A DNA stretch of 64,000 nucleotides from Gammaproteobacteria bacterium. Lineage in GTDB: Bacteria > Pseudomonadota > Gammaproteobacteria > Eutrophobiales > Eutrophobiaceae. Both the position numbers and the translations under genes were made by a program. Positions 45,302 through 55,890 of the stretch are shown here, in pieces (position 1 is the stretch's first letter; every line of letters begins with the position of its first letter). The stretch spans positions 248,001 to 312,000 of the forward strand of contig JANQNX010000009.1 in NCBI GenBank assembly GCA_028279365.1. The letters are read 5' to 3'. The notes under the pieces are model-generated. The model saw nothing but the letters and a program-made list of their open reading frames with translations. It did no database searches and was not told the origin of the DNA.

Positions 45302-47080
45302 ATGCGCAGCCATTATTGCGGAGAATTAAACGCTAATCATATTGATCAGGAAATCGAGCTTTGCGGCTGGGTTCACCGTCGTCGCGATCACGGCGGCGTC
45401 ATTTTTATCGATCTGCGCGATCGTGAGGGTATCGCCCAGATCGTGTTCGATCCGGATCGTGCCGAATCGTTTGCTATCGCTGACTCGGTTCGCAATGAGT
45501 TCGTCATCAGGATAACCGGCAAAGTCCGTTCCCGTCCGGAAGGTACCATTAATCCCGATATGCCAACTGGCGAAGTGGAGGTACTGGGTTACACCATCGA
45601 AATTTTGAATAAGGCCAAAACGCCTCCATTTCAGTTGGACGATGAGCATGTGCATGATGATGTGAAGCTTAAATACCGTTATGTGGATTTACGCCGTCCG
45701 TTGATGCAGCAAAACTTACGTATGCGTTCTGATGTCGTCAAACGGATGCGTGATTTTCTGGATAACAGGGGGTTTCTGGATATCGAAACGCCGATGTTAA
45801 CCAAGGCAACCCCCGAAGGGGCGCGAGATTATCTGGTGCCGAGTCGTACTCATCCGGGCAACTTTTTTGCGCTTCCGCAATCACCGCAATTATTTAAACA
45901 GTTGTTAATGATGTCAGGCATGGATCGCTATTATCAGATTGTGCGCTGTTTCCGTGATGAAGACCTGCGTGCTGATCGTCAGCCTGAGTTTACCCAACTT
46001 GATATTGAGACCTCGTTTATGGATGAGGAGGGTATTACCGGCCTAATGGAAGAAATGGTGCGCGGTTTGTTTAAAGATACATTAAATATCGATCTGGTTG
46101 ATCCGTTCCCAAGAATTACCTATGCCGAGGCGATGTATCGTTTTGGCAGTGACCGCCCTGATTTCCGTAATCCACTGGAGCTGATTGATGTCAGCGACTT
46201 GATGCAGAAAGTGGAATTCAAGGTCTTTTCCGGTCCGGCCAGTATGGATAACGGTCGTGTCGCTGCTTTACATGTGCCTGATGGTAGTCGCCTGTCACGA
46301 AAAGAGATCGATGATTACACGGCTTACGTCAGCCAATTTGGTGCCAAGGGTCTGGCTTATATTAAAGTCAATGACATTGCGAAAGGGGTTGAAGGATTGC
46401 AATCCCCGATACTTAAATTCCTGCCCGATGAAGTCGCATTAGAAATCATGCAGCGCACCGAAGCCAAAGATGGCGATCTGGTTTTCTTTGGTGCCGATAA
46501 ATCGAAAGTGGTCAATGATGCGCTGGGTGCACTACGTAATCGCCTGGCAGAAGACCTGGAGTTATTACAAGGTGAGTGGGCGCCAGTCTGGGTAGTAGAT
46601 TTCCCCATGTTTGAATACAATGAGGATGAGAAACGTTGGGAATCATTACACCACCCCTTTACTGCACCGAATACGACAGACATTGAGGCAATGAAAAAAG
46701 ATCCGGGCAGCATTTTATCCCGTGCTTACGATCTGGTGTTAAACGGTATCGAGTTGGGTGGTGGTTCGATACGTATCCATGATGCAGACATGCAATCATC
46801 AGTATTAGAATTGCTAGGTATTGGCGAACAAGAAGCACAAGAGAAATTTGGCTTCCTGCTAGACGCGTTACAATATGGTTGTCCACCACATGGTGGTATT
46901 GCATTCGGGCTGGATCGTATTGTCATGTTAATGGGCGGCTGTGAATCAATACGGGATGTGATTGCCTTTCCAAAGACACAAACCGCTAGCTGTTTACTCA
47001 CATCAGCGCCGGCACAGGCCAGTAACCGACAGCTGCGTGAACTCGGCATTAAACTCGCGAAACCGAATAAACCTGAATAA
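45302..47080 (+). CDS. aspS: Aspartyl-tRNA synthetase, non-discriminating type predicted
   Basis: 592 residues, bacterial class II AspRS with anticodon-binding OB domain, catalytic core, and GAD insertion. Motif 2 is [18 protein letters not shown] and motif 3 is [16 protein letters not shown]. In the anticodon domain it has His at residue 30 ([11 protein letters not shown]) and Gly at 81 (SRPEGTINP), the pair found in non-discriminating enzymes such as that of Pseudomonas aeruginosa; E. coli has Leu and Lys. It is expected to load both tRNA-Asp and tRNA-Asn, with GatCAB completing Asn-tRNA. Confidence 0.97.
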   Translation: MRSHYCGELNANHIDQEIELCGWVHRRRDHGGVIFIDLRDREGIAQIVFDPDRAESFAIADSVRNEFVIRITGKVRSRPEGTINPDMPTGEVEVLGYTIEILNKAKTPPFQLDDEHVHDDVKLKYRYVDLRRPLMQQNLRMRSDVVKRMRDFLDNRGFLDIETPMLTKATPEGARDYLVPSRTHPGNFFALPQSPQLFKQLLMMSGMDRYYQIVRCFRDEDLRADRQPEFTQLDIETSFMDEEGITGLMEEMVRGLFKDTLNIDLVDPFPRITYAEAMYRFGSDRPDFRNPLELIDVSDLMQKVEFKVFSGPASMDNGRVAALHVPDGSRLSRKEIDDYTAYVSQFGAKGLAYIKVNDIAKGVEGLQSPILKFLPDEVALEIMQRTEAKDGDLVFFGADKSKVVNDALGALRNRLAEDLELLQGEWAPVWVVDFPMFEYNEDEKRWESLHHPFTAPNTTDIEAMKKDPGSILSRAYDLVLNGIELGGGSIRIHDADMQSSVLELLGIGEQEAQEKFGFLLDALQYGCPPHGGIAFGLDRIVMLMGGCESIRDVIAFPKTQTASCLLTSAPAQASNRQLRELGIKLAKPNKPE

Positions 47081-47082
47081 TT

Positions 47083-47104
47083 ACAAGCACTTTTGCTTGT
47101 TTTA
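47083..47104 (+). terminator. Terminator of aspS
   Basis: Arms ACAAGCA and TGCTTGT with loop CTTT, followed by TTTA, directly after the aspS stop. Short but well placed. Confidence 0.55.
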
Positions 47105-47131
47105 CTGCGTTAAACCCTTATATAAAAGTGT

Positions 47132-48205
47132 ATGGCAGCAAATATTCAAACAACCCGTTCTTATCTATTGGATAAAGAACAAATCCCCCTGACTGTTGAA
47201 GAACAGATCAGTGATGCGGAACGCCAACAACTCACCGACAAGATCAAACAACTGTTAAAGCAACAAAACGCAGTGATTGTTGCGCACTATTACACGGATG
47301 CTGATATTCAGATATTGGCTGATGAAACAGGGGGGTATGTATCGGACTCACTGGACATGGCGAGGTTTGGTAATGAATCTGATGCGGAAACCTTAATCGT
47401 TTGCGGGGTTAAGTTCATGGGCGAAACTGCCAAGATATTAAACCCGGAAAAACGCGTGCTAATGCCAGACCTTGATGCTAACTGTTCTTTGGATATCGGC
47501 TGTCCGGAAAAAGACTTTGTCGAATTTTGCGATGCGCATCCGGATCACGAAGTGGTGGTCTACGCTAATACCAGTGCTGCGGTAAAAGCACGCGCTGACT
47601 GGATGGTGACATCGGGAAGTGCGGTTGATGTGGTAAAGCATCTGGCTAGTGAAGGTAAAAAGATCATCTGGGCGCCGGATCAGTACCTGGGCCAATACGT
47701 ACAGGCACAAACTGGCGCCGACATGTTGATCTGGCAAGGTGCTTGTATCGTGCACGAGGAGTTCAAGGCGAAAGAGTTGGAAATAATGCGAGCGCAATAT
47801 CCCGATGCAAAAGTACTGGTACATCCCGAGTCTCCTGCGGCGGTCGTGGCTCAGGCAGACTTAGTGGGATCAACAACGGCAATTATTAATGCAGTAAAAA
47901 CACTGGATGCCAAAACGTTTATCGTTGCTACCGATAAGGGCATCTTTCATAAAATGAAACAGGCCGCACCGGATAAAGAAATCATTGAAGCACCGACTGC
48001 CGGTAAAGGTGCGACCTGCATCAGTTGTGCCCACTGCCCGTGGATGGCGATGAACAGCCTGCGCAAACTTCTGCAGGTACTAGAAAGTGGGAGTAATGAA
48101 ATAACAGTAGAAGATTCCACCATTAAACGTGCACGTGGAGCGATTCAACGTTTACTCGATTTCACTAGCGAGCAATCGGCAACGATGTTAGCCAACGACG
48201 CTTAA
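47132..48205 (+). CDS. nadA: Quinolinate synthase A
   Basis: 357 residues. A 4Fe-4S enzyme that condenses iminoaspartate with dihydroxyacetone phosphate in NAD synthesis. Cluster ligands are visible: [25 protein letters not shown], and [42 protein letters not shown] is the substrate loop. It stands between aspS and a lipase-like gene, 51 bases after aspS. Confidence 0.97.
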   Translation: MAANIQTTRSYLLDKEQIPLTVEEQISDAERQQLTDKIKQLLKQQNAVIVAHYYTDADIQILADETGGYVSDSLDMARFGNESDAETLIVCGVKFMGETAKILNPEKRVLMPDLDANCSLDIGCPEKDFVEFCDAHPDHEVVVYANTSAAVKARADWMVTSGSAVDVVKHLASEGKKIIWAPDQYLGQYVQAQTGADMLIWQGACIVHEEFKAKELEIMRAQYPDAKVLVHPESPAAVVAQADLVGSTTAIINAVKTLDAKTFIVATDKGIFHKMKQAAPDKEIIEAPTAGKGATCISCAHCPWMAMNSLRKLLQVLESGSNEITVEDSTIKRARGAIQRLLDFTSEQSATMLANDA

Positions 48206-48218
48206 CTGCCAAGCGTCA

Positions 48219-48851
48219 ATGATCAACGAAACAGTCATACTGATCCACGGCTTGTGGATGAATGGCATGGATATGCAGTTGATGGAACGCCGTTTTAAAG
48301 AGTCTGGTTATACTGTTGCCCGTTTTAAATATAACAGCACCGAACTTAGCCCATCTGACAATGCAGAGAAACTCGCTGAGTTTGTCTCAGCAATAGAATC
48401 AGATCGTTTGCATTTTGTCTGTCATAGTCTGGGTGGACTCGTCCTGAGGCACTTTATTAGCAAGCACAAAATTAATAGGCTGGGTCGCAGCGTCATGCTT
48501 GGTACACCGAATCAACCCAGCAGTGCAGCCAGCACATTAAAGAACTGGCCGTTTGCCTCAAGCTTATTAGGTAATAGCCTCGAGAATGGCCTATCAGGCA
48601 CGGTGCCGCCATGGAATACTGATTATGATTTAGGCGTGATTGCCGGGGATATGCGCTTTGGTATGGGGATATTGATTCCGGATATTCCAAAACCGAATGA
48701 TGGCACTGTCTCGGTTTGCGAGACAAAGTTGGATGGTTTGAAGGATCATATCGTGCTGCATGTTTCGCATTTCGGTTTACTGGTGTCTAAAGGCGTTTTC
48801 ATCCAGACCGAGTATTTTCTTAAACATGGTGAATTTCGGCATCATGGCTAA
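48219..48851 (+). CDS. Alpha/beta hydrolase, lipase-like
   Basis: 210 residues. ILIHGLWMNGMDMQLM carries the oxyanion HG motif; nucleophile elbow HFVCHSLGGLVLRHF; later NDGTVSV (Asp) and HVSHFGLL (His) complete the triad. No signal peptide, so cytoplasmic. Resembles small PGAP1/esterase-like proteins. Substrate unknown. It follows nadA by 13 bases, so both may be in one transcript. Confidence 0.85.
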   Translation: MINETVILIHGLWMNGMDMQLMERRFKESGYTVARFKYNSTELSPSDNAEKLAEFVSAIESDRLHFVCHSLGGLVLRHFISKHKINRLGRSVMLGTPNQPSSAASTLKNWPFASSLLGNSLENGLSGTVPPWNTDYDLGVIAGDMRFGMGILIPDIPKPNDGTVSVCETKLDGLKDHIVLHVSHFGLLVSKGVFIQTEYFLKHGEFRHHG

Positions 48852-48931
48852 CTTAGTGGCATCTTGGGCGCAGTGATCTTGAATGTTAGAATGTCGACAT
48901 ATATTAACGAATAGCGGGTAGATTCAGTTCA

Positions 48932-49678
48932 ATGGCAGGACATAGTAAATGGGCGAATATCCAGCACCGTAAAGGTCGCCAGGATGCCAAACGTGGGAAA
49001 TTATTCACCAAGTTGATTCGTGAAATTACCGTTGCCGCCAAGCTAGGTGGTGGTGATCCGGATGCCAACCCGCGTTTGCGTGCCGCTATTGATAATGGGC
49101 TCTCCAACAACATGACCAAGGACACCATTGAACGTGCGGTTAAACGCGGTGCTGGTGGTGAAGAGGGTGGCGACGTTGAAGAAATCCGCTATGAAGGTTA
49201 CGGACCCGGTGGTGTTGCCGTGATGGTTGATACCATGACCGATAATCGTAATCGTACTGTTGCCGAAGTGCGTCATGCATTCTCAAAGTTTGGTGGCAAC
49301 CTGGGTACTGACGGTTCGGTGGCCTATATGTTTACCAAAGTCGGGCTTATTTCATTTCCGACCGGCACTGATGAGGATGCGATCATGGAAGCTGCGTTGG
49401 AAGGCGGAGCTGACGATGTGGTAACCAATGATGATGGATCGGTTGATGTGATCACTGAGCCGGATAGTTTTGTTGATGTGAAAACCGCGCTCACCACCGC
49501 TGGCTTTGAAGCAGAAAATGCGGAAGTCACTATGCGTGCATCAAACAGTAGTGAGCTTGATGCCAAGGGTGCGGAAAGTATGTTGAAATTGCTTGATATG
49601 CTGGAAGATCTGGATGATGTGCAAAAGGTGTATTCCAATGCTGATATTCCAGATGATGTGCTTGCGCAAATGAACTAA
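48932..49678 (+). CDS. yebC: YebC/PmpR family protein
   Basis: 248 residues. Start [22 protein letters not shown] is the family signature. [33 protein letters not shown] and [21 protein letters not shown] follow. YebC proteins act as transcription regulators and, as now shown for some, relieve ribosome stalling at proline-rich runs. Directly upstream of ruvCAB, the conserved order. Confidence 0.97.
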   Translation: MAGHSKWANIQHRKGRQDAKRGKLFTKLIREITVAAKLGGGDPDANPRLRAAIDNGLSNNMTKDTIERAVKRGAGGEEGGDVEEIRYEGYGPGGVAVMVDTMTDNRNRTVAEVRHAFSKFGGNLGTDGSVAYMFTKVGLISFPTGTDEDAIMEAALEGGADDVVTNDDGSVDVITEPDSFVDVKTALTTAGFEAENAEVTMRASNSSELDAKGAESMLKLLDMLEDLDDVQKVYSNADIPDDVLAQMN

Positions 49679-49747
49679 GCGGAATCAATCGATCATTATC
49701 AAACCACAAATATTCATCAACATTAGATCAGTTTATTCTGATTTATT

Positions 49748-50275
49748 ATGAATACTACCATTCGCATTCTGGGTATTGACCCCGGTTCCATTAATACCGG
49801 TTTCGGTATTATTGATAATAAGGGTAATCACTCCAAGCATATCGACAGCGGTATTATCAAGGTTGTTGGTGATACCTTATCGGATAAGCTCAAAGTCATT
49901 CATGAGCAGCTCACGTCTATCATTCAGGAATACAATCCTGATGAAATATCCGTTGAAAAAGTGTTTATGCATCGTAATGCGGATTCTGCACTAAAACTCG
50001 GCCAGGCCCGCGGTGCGGCGATAGCGGCATGCGCAATACAGGAGAGGCCGGTATTTGAATATTCGGCCAACCAGGTGAAACAAGCGACAGTAGGTAAGGG
50101 TCACGCTGGTAAGCAGCAAGTGCAGCACATGATCAAAATATTGTTGTGTCTCGAGGAAGCGCCCAAGGCTGATCAGGCGGATGCATTGGCGATTGCCTTA
50201 TGCCATGCCAATTCGCGCGAAGGCTTGTTGCGTATGCAGGGTGTTAGCGGGATTCGCTATGGGAGGTTACAGTGA
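49748..50275 (+). CDS. ruvC: Holliday junction resolvase
   Basis: 175 residues. RILGIDPGSINTGFGIID holds the first catalytic Asp; ISVEKVFMHRNADSALKLGQARGAA holds the Glu; DQADALAIALCHAN holds the last Asp pair. RuvC cuts the four-way junction moved by RuvAB. Its TGA overlaps the ruvA GTG. Confidence 0.98.
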   Translation: MNTTIRILGIDPGSINTGFGIIDNKGNHSKHIDSGIIKVVGDTLSDKLKVIHEQLTSIIQEYNPDEISVEKVFMHRNADSALKLGQARGAAIAACAIQERPVFEYSANQVKQATVGKGHAGKQQVQHMIKILLCLEEAPKADQADALAIALCHANSREGLLRMQGVSGIRYGRLQ

Positions 50276-50874
50276 TCGGTTTCCTGCGCGGTTTGATCAT
50301 CAAGAAACAGCCGCCATTATTGTTGCTCGATGTGCAGGGTGTGGGTTACGAAGTCGAGGCACCCATGACTACTTTCTATGCACTCCCCGAGAAAGATGCT
50401 GAAGTCGAGATCTATACCCATTTGGTAGTGCGCGATGATGCGCATTTATTATTTGGTTTCGCGACCGAGAATGAACGGCATTTATTCCGTACCCTAATTA
50501 AGGTGAATGGTGTCGGGGCGAAAATGGCGTTGACTATTCTGTCTGGTATTGAGGCTGATGAGTTTGCGCTGTGTGTACAGAATAATGACGCAGCGCGATT
50601 AACCAAGTTACCTGGCGTAGGCAAGAAAACCGCAGAACGGTTAATTGTCGAAATGCGCGATAAACTGGACGATCTACCGGCTAGCACGACAACAGCAAAA
50701 ACGGCGGTATCCACACAGATTGAAAATGATCCGGTCAATGAAGCGGTCAGCGCACTGATTGGACTGGGTTATAAGCCCCCGGAGGCCAGTCGCTTCGTGC
50801 TTGCCGTTGCCAGTGACGGCATGAGTAGTGAAGAGTTGATTCGCGAGGCATTGAAGAATTCAGTCAAACAGTAG
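50272..50874 (+). CDS. ruvA: Holliday junction DNA helicase subunit RuvA
   Basis: 200 residues from GTG. N-terminal OB fold (MIGFLRGLIIKKQPPLLLLD), two helix-hairpin-helix motifs (LIKVNGVGAKMALTILSG and LTKLPGVGKKTAERLIVEM) and the C-terminal RuvB-binding domain (EAVSALIGLGYKPPEASRFV). Overlaps ruvC by four bases. Confidence 0.98.
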   Translation: MIGFLRGLIIKKQPPLLLLDVQGVGYEVEAPMTTFYALPEKDAEVEIYTHLVVRDDAHLLFGFATENERHLFRTLIKVNGVGAKMALTILSGIEADEFALCVQNNDAARLTKLPGVGKKTAERLIVEMRDKLDDLPASTTTAKTAVSTQIENDPVNEAVSALIGLGYKPPEASRFVLAVASDGMSSEELIREALKNSVKQ

Positions 50875-50983
50875 CGTCAGTAGATTGCCCGCTGTTTGTC
50901 ATATTATTGCCCTGTTTTCAGGTTTAAATACGCTTAAGTTTGCTGGCTAAATTGATCGATAACAGGGAAAATAGACACCCGAC

Positions 50984-52030
50984 ATGGTTGAACCTAACGC
51001 TGTAATTTCTCCCCAAAGCTCTGCCGACGATGCGGCAGCGGACAATACGCTCAGGCCAAAACGCCTTAATGACTACCTTGGGCAAACCTCTGTGCATGAG
51101 CAAATGGAAATTTTTATCGGTGCTGCACGTCAACGTGCAGAATCACTGGATCATGTTTTAATCTTTGGGCCACCCGGTCTGGGTAAAACGACACTGGCGC
51201 ATATCATTGCCAATGAAATGAATGTCAATATGCGACAGACATCCGGTCCGGTATTGGAGCGGCCAGGAGATTTAGCAGCGTTATTGACGAATCTGGAACC
51301 GCATGATGTGTTGTTTATCGATGAGATTCATCGTTTGAGTCCGGTGGTGGAAGAAGTGTTGTACCCGGCAATGGAAGATTATCAAATTGATATCATGATA
51401 GGTGAAGGTCCTGCTGCACGTGCAATCAAGCTGGATGTACCACCCTTTACGCTGGTTGGTGCTACTACCCGAGCTGGTTTATTAACGTCACCACTACGTG
51501 ATCGATTTGGCATCGTTCAGCGACTGGAGTTTTATAATCCGGTTGAATTAACCCAGATTGTGACTCGTTCTGCCGGCATACTCGAAGTCGAAATCGAGCA
51601 AAAAGGCGCATCTGAGATAGCTGCCCGTTCTAGGGGTACGCCGCGTATTGCCAATCGTTTATTGCGTCGAGTCAGGGATTATGCACAGGTTAAATCGGAT
51701 GGGACGATTAATGGTGATATCTCTTCGCGCGCATTGGATATGTTAAACGTTGATGCACATGGTTTCGATATGATGGATCGAAAGCTGCTGTTGGCAATCT
51801 TGCAAAAATTTGATGGTGGTCCGGTCGGTGTTGACAGTATTGCGGCAGCGATAGGCGAAGAACGCGATACCATCGAAGACGTAATCGAGCCTTATCTGAT
51901 TCAGCAAGGATTTATGATGCGTACTTCCAGAGGCCGGGTTGCGACGAAGACTGCCTGGTTACATTTTGGTCTGGAAGCACCATCAGATTCTCCTACGAAT
52001 GCTGATTTGTTTGATGCAGACGATCAATAA
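50984..52030 (+). CDS. ruvB: Holliday junction DNA helicase motor RuvB
   Basis: 348 residues, AAA+ motor. [18 protein letters not shown], Walker [14 protein letters not shown], Walker B FIDEIHRL, sensor 1 [19 protein letters not shown] with the arginine finger and a C-terminal winged helix ([16 protein letters not shown]). A gap of 109 bases follows ruvA, with no obvious terminator. Confidence 0.98.
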   Translation: MVEPNAVISPQSSADDAAADNTLRPKRLNDYLGQTSVHEQMEIFIGAARQRAESLDHVLIFGPPGLGKTTLAHIIANEMNVNMRQTSGPVLERPGDLAALLTNLEPHDVLFIDEIHRLSPVVEEVLYPAMEDYQIDIMIGEGPAARAIKLDVPPFTLVGATTRAGLLTSPLRDRFGIVQRLEFYNPVELTQIVTRSAGILEVEIEQKGASEIAARSRGTPRIANRLLRRVRDYAQVKSDGTINGDISSRALDMLNVDAHGFDMMDRKLLLAILQKFDGGPVGVDSIAAAIGEERDTIEDVIEPYLIQQGFMMRTSRGRVATKTAWLHFGLEAPSDSPTNADLFDADDQ

Positions 52031-52047
52031 TTGCTACGAATTCCTCT

Positions 52048-52458
52048 ATGCATAATACGTTTGAGTGGCAGGTACGTGTTTACTATGAGGATACCGATGC
52101 TGCTGGTGTCGTGTTTTATGCCAACTATCTGCGTTATATGGAACGTGCCAGAACCGAATGGCTGCGTAGTCTGGGTTTCGAACACCAGTCGTTATTAAGC
52201 GAACATGGTATTTTGTTTGCGGTAAAGAAACTGGCGATTGATTATATTAAACCGGCAAAGTTGGACGATCTGTTAACGGTTTCATCTGATTATTCCTCTC
52301 GTCGCGGCGCCAGTATTCAGTTTGAACAAAAAATTACTAATCAGCAGCAAGAATTAATTAGCCAGGCAGAAGTCAAAGTGGCATGTCTGTATGCCGATAC
52401 GTTAAAACCTGCCGCTGTTCCCGAAGCCTTATTGATGGAGTTTATGCATGACCGCTGA
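52048..52458 (+). CDS. ybgC: Tol-Pal system acyl-CoA thioesterase
   Basis: 136 residues, hot-dog fold. VYYEDTDAAGVVFYANYLRYMERARTEWL is the YbgC signature with the catalytic Asp. It is the first gene of the tol-pal operon and overlaps tolQ by 11 bases. Acts on acyl-CoA/acyl-ACP in phospholipid metabolism; the exact link to Tol is unclear. Confidence 0.96.
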   Translation: MHNTFEWQVRVYYEDTDAAGVVFYANYLRYMERARTEWLRSLGFEHQSLLSEHGILFAVKKLAIDYIKPAKLDDLLTVSSDYSSRRGASIQFEQKITNQQQELISQAEVKVACLYADTLKPAAVPEALLMEFMHDR

Positions 52459-53122
52459 ACATTCGATCCTTGATTTGATTCTCAATGCCAGTTTGTTAGT
52501 TCAACTCGTGATGTTGATATTGGTAATGGCGTCAATTATTTCCTGGACCATGATCTTTAACAAAAGAAAGCTATTAAAAGATGCAAGAAAGCATGCAACG
52601 GTGTTTGAAGATCAATTTTGGTCGGTTGACGATCTTAGTCCGCTCTATACACGTATCTCTAATAGCCGTTATGAACCCACTGGCATGGAAAAAATATTTG
52701 AAGCCGGGTTTAAAGAATTTGTCCGTTTGCAAAAACAGGAACGAATAGACGCGGATGTCATCCTTGATGGTGCGCAACGCAGTATGCGAATTGCAATGAA
52801 TAAAGAAATGGATGATTTGGAAACCAATCTTTCATTTTTGGCAACGGTAGGTTCGACCAGCCCTTATATTGGTTTGTTTGGTACGGTATGGGGGATCATG
52901 AACAGTTTTCAAGCCCTGGGTATGGTGCAACAAGCAACCATTGCCATGGTTGCTCCCGGTATCAGTGAAGCGCTGATTGCAACTGCGATGGGATTATTCG
53001 CCGCAATTCCTGCAGTAATTGCTTACAACCGTTTCTCTTATGATGTTGAACGTTTGATTAATCGTTATGACAATTTCATGGAAGAATTTGCGTCAATATT
53101 ACACCGCCATGCCCATAGCTAG
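52448..53122 (+). CDS. tolQ: Tol-Pal motor subunit TolQ
   Basis: 224 residues, three membrane helices (LVQLVMLILVMASIISWTMIF; ATVGSTSPYIGLFGTVWGIMNSF; ISEALIATAMGLFAAIPAVIAYN). Inner-membrane proton-channel pentamer partner of TolR, homologous to ExbB and MotA. The Tol system pulls the outer membrane inward at division. Confidence 0.97.
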   Translation: MTAEHSILDLILNASLLVQLVMLILVMASIISWTMIFNKRKLLKDARKHATVFEDQFWSVDDLSPLYTRISNSRYEPTGMEKIFEAGFKEFVRLQKQERIDADVILDGAQRSMRIAMNKEMDDLETNLSFLATVGSTSPYIGLFGTVWGIMNSFQALGMVQQATIAMVAPGISEALIATAMGLFAAIPAVIAYNRFSYDVERLINRYDNFMEEFASILHRHAHS

Positions 53123-53152
53123 AGCATTAGAGCTATTAGTAGGTCATAGTAT

Positions 53153-53575
53153 ATGAGGCAACGAATTAAAAAGCGGCCCATGTCCGAAATCAATGTCGTG
53201 CCTTATATCGATGTGATGCTGGTATTGTTGATTATATTCATGGTGACAGCACCGCTGTTGAGTCAAGGTGTCAAAGTTGAACTGCCAAAATCAGCTTCCG
53301 AACCGCTACCGCCGAATGAAAAAGAACCGGTGATTGTTAACATTGATGCGGCCGGCAAGTTTTATATTAATTATGGTGAAGATCAGGATAAGCCGGTCAC
53401 GGCTGACATATTATTAACGCGTATCGCTGCGTTATTGAAGTATCAACCGGAGATACCGGTATTGATTGGTGGTGATAGCAATGTGCCTTATGGACAGGTG
53501 GTTGAAGTGATGACCTTATTGCAACGTGCCGGTGTACCGTCCGTCGGGATGATCACGGAGCCCCCTGAAAGCTGA
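53153..53575 (+). CDS. tolR: Tol-Pal motor subunit TolR
   Basis: 140 residues with one helix: INVVPYIDVMLVLLIIFMVTAPLL, whose Asp (YIDVML) is the proton-carrying residue. Periplasmic domain of the ExbD/TolR type ends PSVGMITEP. 30 bases after tolQ and 2 before tolA. Confidence 0.97.
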   Translation: MRQRIKKRPMSEINVVPYIDVMLVLLIIFMVTAPLLSQGVKVELPKSASEPLPPNEKEPVIVNIDAAGKFYINYGEDQDKPVTADILLTRIAALLKYQPEIPVLIGGDSNVPYGQVVEVMTLLQRAGVPSVGMITEPPES

Positions 53576-53577
53576 TT

Positions 53578-54477
53578 ATGAGCAAGGGCTGGTTATTGAC
53601 CTCGCGGTCATTGTTGTTTTCGGTTGTGTTGCACGTTGTGATTGCGGCGATATTGTTGTTCAGTTTTAATTTTTCATCGACACCGCCAGCGCCTAAACCC
53701 AAGGTGAATATTGTCAAGGCGACTTCTGTTGACAAGGAACAGGTTGAACTGGAATTAAAACGTCTGGCCGATCAGGAACAGGCGAAGAAGCAGGCCGAAA
53801 TTGATCGGCAAAAAGCGATTGAGAAAAAAGCCGCCGAAGTAGAGCGAAAGTTAAAACAGGAACAAAAGAAACTGGCGGAGATTAAAAAGAAAAAAGAACA
53901 GGAAATTAAAAAGAAGAAACAGGCCGAGTTGAAACGTAAACAGGAAGAGAAAAAACAAAAGGAACTTGAGAAAAAACGCAAACTCGAATTAGAAGAAAAG
54001 AAAAAAGAAGAGGCGGAAAAGAAGCGATTAGCAGAAGAGAAAAAACGTAAGGAAGAGGAGAGAAAACAGAAAGAAGCAGAAGCGAAGCGACTTGAAGAAG
54101 AACGCAGGAAAAAGGAAGAAGCAGAGAAAAAGCTGGCTGCAGAAAAGGCATTGCAGGAGCAACTGGAAGCAGAACAGCAGGCGTTGCAGGAACAACAGGA
54201 TGCGAAAGAGATCGATATTTATACGCGAGCGATCAGTCGCTCAATTCGGGACGAATTTATTACGACAGGTCTACCTGAAGGTTTATCCTGTGTTATCCGA
54301 ATTCGATTGCTGGATGGCGGCAAGGTTGCCGATGTAAGTATTATAGAATCAAGTGGCAATGAATTATTTGATAAGCGAGCGGAGAATGCAGTTTACTCGG
54401 CATCCCCATTACCTGCGCCGGATGACGTCCGGCTATTAAATAAAATGCGTAACCTGGATTTATTTTTCAAACCTTAA
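53578..54477 (+). CDS. tolA: Tol-Pal bridging protein TolA
   Basis: 299 residues. N-terminal helix (SLLFSVVLHVVIAAILLFSF, with the SxxxH motif that contacts TolQR), a long Lys/Glu/Ala-rich helix (about 55-215) and the C-terminal TolA/TonB-like domain (AISRSIRDEFITTGLPEGLSC; VIESSGNELFDKRAENAV), which binds TolB and Pal. The A-rich coding strand of the middle is due to Lys and Glu codons, not transfer. Confidence 0.95.
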   Translation: MSKGWLLTSRSLLFSVVLHVVIAAILLFSFNFSSTPPAPKPKVNIVKATSVDKEQVELELKRLADQEQAKKQAEIDRQKAIEKKAAEVERKLKQEQKKLAEIKKKKEQEIKKKKQAELKRKQEEKKQKELEKKRKLELEEKKKEEAEKKRLAEEKKRKEEERKQKEAEAKRLEEERRKKEEAEKKLAAEKALQEQLEAEQQALQEQQDAKEIDIYTRAISRSIRDEFITTGLPEGLSCVIRIRLLDGGKVADVSIIESSGNELFDKRAENAVYSASPLPAPDDVRLLNKMRNLDLFFKP

Positions 54478-54489
54478 TCGTAAATAGAT

Positions 54490-55794
54490 ATGTTAAAAAT
54501 TGTTAAACACATTCTCTTTATCGGCTTGTTTGTGATTTCAGCCACGAGCTATGCTGATGCACCACTGAAAGTTATTATTGAAGGCGGTGTCGATAACCCT
54601 CTGCCCATTGCCATCGTACCGTTCGGATGGTCTCAGTCGGCTAATGTTCCGCCTATCGATTTGGCTACCGTGATTCGCGAGGACCTGACCCGCAGTGGTC
54701 GTTTTGATGTCATGGCTGAACAAGATCTACCGCAACGGCCACAGTCGTTTGATGGAATTAATTTTAACGATTGGCGCAAGTTGGGCATGGAAAACATCCT
54801 GATAGGCAATATGGTACTTACCGACCAGGGTGATTTTGATATCAGTTTCCGTTTGGTAGATATTTATCGCCAAAAGCAGATTGCCGGTTTTCGTATTCCT
54901 GCCAAAGCCGATCGTTTACGGCGTGTGGCACACCAAATCAGCGATATTATTTTTGAGAAACTGATCGGTATCCCCGGGGCGTTCGATACGCGTGTGGCCT
55001 ATATCACAGTAAAAGAGGTGAAAGGTAAAAAATTACATTCCTTACAAATTGCCGATGCCGATGGCTACAACGCACAAATCCTGCTGGAATCAAACGAACC
55101 CTTATTGTCACCAAGCTGGTCGCCTGATGGTCGCAGGCTTGCTTATGTCTCTTTCGAAGGGAAAAATTCGGCGATATTTGTCCAGGATGTACTCTCCGGA
55201 AAGCGTGAAAAAATTGCCGATTATCCCGGCATTAACAGTGCGCCCGCCTTTTCACCTGATGGTTCCAGACTGGCAATGACCTTATCCAAGGATGGCAATA
55301 CAGAAATCTATGTTAAAAATTTGCGCAACGGTTCATTGCAGCGTATCACCCGTCATCGCGGTATCGATACCGAACCGGATTGGTCACCGGATGGGCAGAA
55401 ACTGGCATTTACCTCAGATCGTAGTGGTGGCCCACAGATTTATGAAGTCAGCCTAAACGGGGGCCAACCAAAACGGTTAAGCTTTGATGGCAAGTATAAT
55501 GCGCGTCCAAGTTACTCGCCTGATGGGACTTACATGACCCTGGTGCATCGGGTAGAGGCGTCTTACCGAATCGGGATACTCGATCTCGATAGCGGCTATA
55601 TTACGACGTTAACCGAAGCACGACTCGATGAATCGCCAAGCTTTGCACCAAACGGCGGCATGATCATTTATGCGACCATGGGTATAAAAGGTGCACAGCT
55701 CGCTGCCGTTTCTACCGATGGACGTATTCATCAACGACTTGGATTACAAGTTGGCGATGTGAGAGAACCGGCCTGGGGCCCGTTTTTAAAATAA
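54490..55794 (+). CDS. tolB: Tol-Pal beta-propeller protein TolB
   Basis: 434 residues. Signal peptide (about 1-22), N-terminal TolB domain (PLPIAIVPFGWS, DLTRSGRFDVM, GNMVLTDQGDFDISFRLVD) and a six-bladed propeller with repeats SPSWSPDGRRLAYVSFE, APAFSPDGSRLAMTLSKDGN and EPDWSPDGQKLAFTSDRSG. Binds Pal and releases it from peptidoglycan. Confidence 0.98.
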   Translation: MLKIVKHILFIGLFVISATSYADAPLKVIIEGGVDNPLPIAIVPFGWSQSANVPPIDLATVIREDLTRSGRFDVMAEQDLPQRPQSFDGINFNDWRKLGMENILIGNMVLTDQGDFDISFRLVDIYRQKQIAGFRIPAKADRLRRVAHQISDIIFEKLIGIPGAFDTRVAYITVKEVKGKKLHSLQIADADGYNAQILLESNEPLLSPSWSPDGRRLAYVSFEGKNSAIFVQDVLSGKREKIADYPGINSAPAFSPDGSRLAMTLSKDGNTEIYVKNLRNGSLQRITRHRGIDTEPDWSPDGQKLAFTSDRSGGPQIYEVSLNGGQPKRLSFDGKYNARPSYSPDGTYMTLVHRVEASYRIGILDLDSGYITTLTEARLDESPSFAPNGGMIIYATMGIKGAQLAAVSTDGRIHQRLGLQVGDVREPAWGPFLK

Positions 55795-55890
55795 GACTTG
55801 TCACGACAAATGAAGAGGCGCTACAGTCAGAGGTAATAAGGGTTATCATCTGTTTTGGAAACACTCAGAATTTAATTTAGGAGAAAATTT

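Noticed and set aside
53772..54151. Ser/Phe-rich and Leu-rich minus-strand frames in tolA
   Set aside because: They are the reverse of the Lys/Glu-rich helix and have no start signals.
53578..54477. tolA as foreign DNA because of its A-rich composition
   Set aside because: The bias follows from Lys and Glu codons in its coiled coil; both ends of the gene look like their neighbours.
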